From Deltaproteobacteria bacterium (GTDB taxonomy: Bacteria; Myxococcota_A; UBA796; UBA2385), in assembly GCA_947462115.1 (NCBI GenBank), contig CANHON010000178.1:1-9086 (forward strand): a stretch of DNA of 9,086 bases, written 5' to 3'. The position numbers were made by a program, and so were the translations under genes. Below, in pieces: positions 6,078 to 9,086 of the stretch; the first letter of the stretch is position 1, and every line of letters begins with the position of its first letter. A model generated the notes under the pieces. That model was not told where the DNA came from, searched no databases, and saw nothing but the letters and a program-made list of their open reading frames with translations.

Positions 6078-6668
6078 ATGCGCCCATCGATCCGCTCCAC
6101 CGCCCGCAGCTTCGCGCTCATCGCCGCCTGCAGCAGCCTCACGCTGTTCTCCGCTTGTAGCAGCTCCGACGCCGCGCCCAAGCGCGCCAAGAACGCCGAG
6201 GGCGCCGAGGCCACCAAGGACGCGGAGCCTGCCCCGGCCACCGCCGCCGAGAACAGCGCCGGCTGGGCCCACTACGGCGCCCCCTTCGCCGCCACCCAGA
6301 CGCTGAGCGCCGCCGCCCTGCTCGCCGACCCCGCCAAGTACGCCGGCCAGACCGTGCAGGTCACCGGCCGGGTGGTCGATGTCTGCTCCAAGGCCGGCTG
6401 CTGGATGGTGATGGCCGAGGGCGATCGCAGCATGCGCGTGCTCATGAAGGACCACGGCTTCTCGGTGGACAAGCAGGGCGCGGGCAGCGACTGCAAGGTC
6501 GAGGGGGTGGTCGAGGCCAAGGAGATCGACCCGGCCACGGTGCAGCACTTCGCTGAAGAGTCCGCCAAGCCCGAGGCCATGCCCGAGAAGGGCGCCAGCG
6601 GCGTCATCTACCAGTTGGTCGCCTCTGGCGTCGAGATGAAGCGGCCGAGCCCGCCGGCCGGCGGCTGA
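6078..6668 (+). CDS. DUF4920 family lipoprotein
   Basis: The 196-residue protein begins at ATG 6078, with GGAGG five bases upstream; the frame is open further upstream only as a shadow of the previous gene. A signal peptide ends in a probable lipobox, FSAC (Cys27), though Phe at -3 is unusual; Cys18 (IAAC) is an alternative. A low-complexity Ala/Lys/Glu linker (28-60) precedes a domain (about 75-190) that fits DUF4920. Its hallmarks are the TVQVTGRVVDVC strand and the CSKAGCWMVM motif (Cys103, Cys108, Trp109). A DHGFSVDK segment and GVVEAKE follow. The function of DUF4920 is not known; the fold resembles small OB-like periplasmic domains, and the paired cysteines could form a disulfide or bind a ligand. 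It starts 20 bases after the metalloprotease gene and ends five bases before the hydrolase gene. Confidence 0.9.
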   Translation: MRPSIRSTARSFALIAACSSLTLFSACSSSDAAPKRAKNAEGAEATKDAEPAPATAAENSAGWAHYGAPFAATQTLSAAALLADPAKYAGQTVQVTGRVVDVCSKAGCWMVMAEGDRSMRVLMKDHGFSVDKQGAGSDCKVEGVVEAKEIDPATVQHFAEESAKPEAMPEKGASGVIYQLVASGVEMKRPSPPAGG

Positions 6669-6673
6669 GCCCG

Positions 6674-7696
6674 GTGACCGCGCAGCCCGCCGACCGCCCC
6701 GGCCCGCCCGAAGCGCCCCCGCCGCCCTTCGAGACCGACCTGCCCGCGCCGCTCCCGCTCGTCGATCTGGAGCCCTGGGACGGTGTCCTTGAGCTGCGCG
6801 GCCGCGACCAGGGCCTGCTCGTGTGGGGCGGCGCGCCGGCGGCGGAGGGCCCGCCCAGCCTCGGCGATCGGCCGGTGATCGTCCTGCTGCACGGCTTCCT
6901 CGATCAGGCCGGCTCCTGGCACGACACCGCCGCGGCGCTCGCGGGCCACGGCGCCGTGGTGCTGGCCCCCGACCACCGGGGCCACGGCCGCAGCGCCTGG
7001 GCCGGCCCCGGCCAGCACTACGCCTTCGCCGACTACTTGGCCGACCTGGACGCCATCTTCGACCACTTCGATCTGCGCGGCGCGGTGCTGGTGGGCCACA
7101 GCATGGGCGGCACGATGGCGGCCCTCTACGCCAGCCTGCGCCCGGCCCGGGTCGACGCCCTGCTGCTGGTGGACGGCCTCGGGCCCCCTGCCCTGTCGGA
7201 CGAGGACGCCTACGACACGCTGCTCAGCTTTTTGGACGACCAGCGGGCCCCGCGCGCCCAGGCCATCGGCCGGCCCCTGCCCGATCTCGCGGCGGTCGAG
7301 GCGCGGCTCCGCGCGATCCACCCGCTGCGGTCGGCCGCCGCCATCCAGCTCATGGCGCGGCGCGCGGTGGTGCCCGAGCCGACCGGCGGCCACCGCTGGT
7401 CCGCCGATCCCATGCACAAGACCCGCTCCGCCGTCGCCTTCGACCTGCGCCGCTTCCGGGTGCACCTGCAGCGGCTGCGCTGCCCGGTCCGCCTCGTGGT
7501 CGGGGAGACGGGCTGGTACCCGCAGCTGCCCGGCTTGGGGCGGCGGGAGGCCGAGCTGCCCCGGTGGGTCGGCCGCCACGCCCTGCCCTGCTCGCACCAC
7601 GTGCCCGCCGAGCTGCCCGGCGCCCTCGCGGCCCTCATCGCCCGAGACTGGCGCCGGCTGATCCCGCCCGACCCGGCGGAGATCAGCGTCGGGTAG
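6674..7696 (+). CDS. Alpha/beta hydrolase
   Basis: This serine hydrolase of unknown substrate has 340 residues. The oxyanion-hole strand VIVLLHGFLDQAGSW is followed by DHRGHGRS, the nucleophile elbow GHSMGG (Ser143) and a C-terminal SHHVP (His308 or His309). The usual acid after strand 7 (GxxD) is not present: the sequence there is GETGWYP (277-283). Asp167 in LLLVDGLGP, after strand 6, or Glu278 may serve instead. The LHGFLD motif is reminiscent of SERHL-type hydrolases. The first 55 residues are a proline-rich extension without a signal peptide, so it is probably cytoplasmic. GTG 6674 is only five bases after the DUF4920 stop, without a strong Shine-Dalgarno site, suggesting translational coupling. 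The last 14 bp overlap the convergent TerB-like gene. Confidence 0.92.
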   Translation: MTAQPADRPGPPEAPPPPFETDLPAPLPLVDLEPWDGVLELRGRDQGLLVWGGAPAAEGPPSLGDRPVIVLLHGFLDQAGSWHDTAAALAGHGAVVLAPDHRGHGRSAWAGPGQHYAFADYLADLDAIFDHFDLRGAVLVGHSMGGTMAALYASLRPARVDALLLVDGLGPPALSDEDAYDTLLSFLDDQRAPRAQAIGRPLPDLAAVEARLRAIHPLRSAAAIQLMARRAVVPEPTGGHRWSADPMHKTRSAVAFDLRRFRVHLQRLRCPVRLVVGETGWYPQLPGLGRREAELPRWVGRHALPCSHHVPAELPGALAALIARDWRRLIPPDPAEISVG

Positions 7697-8651
7697 ACAG
7701 TTTTCGCAGGACCCTGGCCTCAGCCTCTTGGCCTTGCTGGGCGGTCATGCCGAGGCGGCGGGCCAGGGCCTCCACCTCGCCGCGGGCGTGGGCGTCGTGG
7801 CCGCCCCAGGTCAGCATGCGCTCCATGGCGTTGTCGAGCAGGTAGCCCTGGGCCAGCTTCTTCATCTCTTCGGCGCGCGGGCCGTGCAGGCCGAGGCCCG
7901 AGGCGAAGCGCTCCAACAGCTGCTTCTCGCGGCTGTCGAGGTCTTCGTCCAGCAGGGCCATGGCCCAGCCCATCATCAGGGTGGTCTCGCGGACCGGGCC
8001 GGGGCTCATGGCGCCGAGCTCGGCGGCGGTGAGGGGCGGGCGGCTGCTCAGCTCGGCCACGGTGCCCACGTCGGCGCTGAGGCAATCACCGAGCCACTCG
8101 CCCTCCTCCGCGGCGAGGCGGCCGTCGGCGCGGGCGACCTCGACCAGGACCCGCGCCAAGATCAGCCGATCGTAGGGGTGGGTGGGCGCGTGCTGCTGCA
8201 AGCGCAGCTCAAAGCCGCCGACCGCCTCTTGGGCGGCCTTGGAGGACACCCAGCAGCCCCGGCCGGGATCCCAGACAAAATGCCGGGCCAAGCTGGCGAA
8301 GGCGAGCTCCGCGCCGCGCTGCTTGTCCGACTGCGACAGGCCGCCGACCTGCACGCCCCGGCTGGCCTCGCTCATCAGCCCGTAGGCGGCGTCGCCGGCC
8401 ACCCGACCGACGATCCCGTGCCCAAAGGCCGAGCGGATCGCGCTGGAGATGGCGCCCTGGACGCTGTAGAGCAAGCTGCGCTGCACCTGCTGGCCCATGC
8501 GGCCGCCGAAGGAGCTGTCCATCGGGAGGTGGGCTTGGCCGCTCACCTCGTCGCCGGTGACCGGGCAGCGGAAGGTCACCCGAACGGTGCGCCCGCTGGC
8601 GTCGAGGCGGCTGACCAAGGGCGCGATATAGGCCCATTCCTGATGATCCAC
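7683..8651 (-). CDS. TerB-like domain protein with unusual N-terminal half
   Basis: The C-terminal half (about 160-280) of this 322-residue protein resembles the helical TerB/tellurite-resistance fold. It has LARVLVEVARADGRLAAEE (166-183) and, about 60 residues on, MALLDEDLDSREKQLLERF (231-249). This is the pair of A-x-x-D-G/x-x-x-x-x-E style acidic motifs that bind metal in TerB. The N-terminal half begins with a short beta region (TVRVTFRCPVTGDEVSG). An Ala/Gly/Ser-rich stretch (about 48-95) with spaced small residues (RSLLYSVQGAISSAIRSAFG) follows and could associate with membranes. There is no signal peptide. The start is GTG 8651, with GGAG five bases upstream. Tellurite resistance should not be assumed: TerB-like domains occur in many stress and envelope proteins. 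It is tail-to-tail with the hydrolase gene and 38 bases downstream of the edge gene. Confidence 0.82.
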   Translation of the reverse strand: MDHQEWAYIAPLVSRLDASGRTVRVTFRCPVTGDEVSGQAHLPMDSSFGGRMGQQVQRSLLYSVQGAISSAIRSAFGHGIVGRVAGDAAYGLMSEASRGVQVGGLSQSDKQRGAELAFASLARHFVWDPGRGCWVSSKAAQEAVGGFELRLQQHAPTHPYDRLILARVLVEVARADGRLAAEEGEWLGDCLSADVGTVAELSSRPPLTAAELGAMSPGPVRETTLMMGWAMALLDEDLDSREKQLLERFASGLGLHGPRAEEMKKLAQGYLLDNAMERMLTWGGHDAHARGEVEALARRLGMTAQQGQEAEARVLRKLSTRR

Positions 8652-8689
8652 GAAGACTCCGTGCCGCCGGTGCGGGCGCGCCGAGGCGC

Positions 8690-9086
8690 TCAGAAGGTGA
8701 AGCCCGAGGGGTCGAGCTCAAGGTACAGCGCGCCGTGATCGTCCACCGCGCCGGCGTCCAGCGTGGTGATGGTGATGCCGCCGAGGTCAAAGCTCAGGGC
8801 GCTGCCGAGCAGGTCGCCCACCAAAAGAGGCACAGCGACGCCGATCAAAGTGGACAGGCCCGGCTCCACCTCGGCCGGCGTGGCCGGCAGGCTGGTGGAC
8901 AGCAAGGTGGCGCTGCTGTCGAGCAGCTCGACGCCGATGAGCGCGCCCTCCTCGCCCGCGGTGACGCCAATGATGGCGTCCACCACCACGGTCATCACCA
9001 CGTCGTCCGCGCCGTCGCCGTCCTGATCGGTGAGCAGGTCGAGCTCCAGGCCGCCGAGGTGCAGGGCCAAGGCGACCCCAGGCTCC
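8690..9086 (-). CDS. Partial CDS, C-terminal 131 residues of a larger protein
   Basis: The frame is open to the right edge, so the start lies outside; the TTG at 9070 is only an internal Leu codon. The visible part has no recognised family. It contains DQDGDGADD, a DxDGDG calcium-binding-like loop. Alternating hydrophobic strands rich in Leu, Val, Ile, Gly and Thr follow (VVVDAIIGVTAGEEG, LIGVAVPLLVGDLLG, FDLGGITITTLDAG), and the end is LELDPSGFTF. Almost no Lys, Arg or Cys is present. This composition suits a beta-rich exported or surface protein. It ends 38 bases before the TerB-like gene on the same strand, so the two may be co-transcribed. Confidence 0.75.
   Translation of the reverse strand, partial: EPGVALALHLGGLELDLLTDQDGDGADDVVMTVVVDAIIGVTAGEEGALIGVELLDSSATLLSTSLPATPAEVEPGLSTLIGVAVPLLVGDLLGSALSFDLGGITITTLDAGAVDDHGALYLELDPSGFTF

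Noticed and set aside
6608..7600. 330-codon open frame antisense to the hydrolase
   Set aside because: The hydrolase has a clear nucleophile elbow and oxyanion motif; the antisense frame has repetitive Gly/Ala/Val/His composition.
7728..8738. 336-codon plus-strand frame opposite the TerB-like gene
   Set aside because: It has no motif and low-complexity composition, and the minus strand has a good SD plus TerB-type motifs.

Overview
The window is very GC-rich and densely coding, with third codon positions nearly all G or C. It most likely comes from a myxobacterium (Myxococcota). Three sequence signs support this: a secreted protein ending in a MYXO-CTERM-type tail (Gly-Gly-Cys, hydrophobic stretch, Arg cluster), a Pkn-type Ser/Thr kinase with an HRDVS catalytic loop, and a predicted lipoprotein that matches the DUF4920 pattern.

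Left part (1-1700, all minus strand): lipB (octanoyltransferase), then a four-gene tRNA array read Ser(UGA), Ser(GCU), Arg(ACG), Arg(ACG). The array ends at a clear intrinsic terminator with a cUUCGg tetraloop. Beyond it, the first 15 codons of another minus-strand gene run off the left edge. The two Arg tRNAs are identical, but only one is followed by an encoded CCA.

Middle (1701-3982, plus strand): a divergent gap of about 220 bp separates lipB from a membrane-anchored Ser/Thr kinase. The kinase is followed by a single-gene unit for an unusual HU/IHF-family protein. This protein has Val where HU has its intercalating proline and carries an extra domain of about 90 residues. A strong hairpin plus T-tract terminates it.

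Right-middle (4045-7696, plus strand): four tightly packed genes look like one operon. They encode an unrecognised 199-residue protein, a secreted HExxH metalloprotease-like protein with the MYXO-CTERM tail, a DUF4920 lipoprotein and an alpha/beta hydrolase. Two products are exported to the cell envelope; a shared process is possible but nothing in the sequence names it.

Right edge (7683-9086, minus strand): a protein with a TerB-like C-terminal half overlaps the hydrolase gene tail-to-tail by 14 bp. Before it lies the C-terminal part of a larger protein, probably exported, with a DxDGDG motif. No CRISPR array, insertion sequence, phage gene or defence system is visible. No convincing new multi-gene system was found; the most unusual items are the HU variant, the unknown gene heading the envelope operon and the TerB-like protein's N-terminal half.
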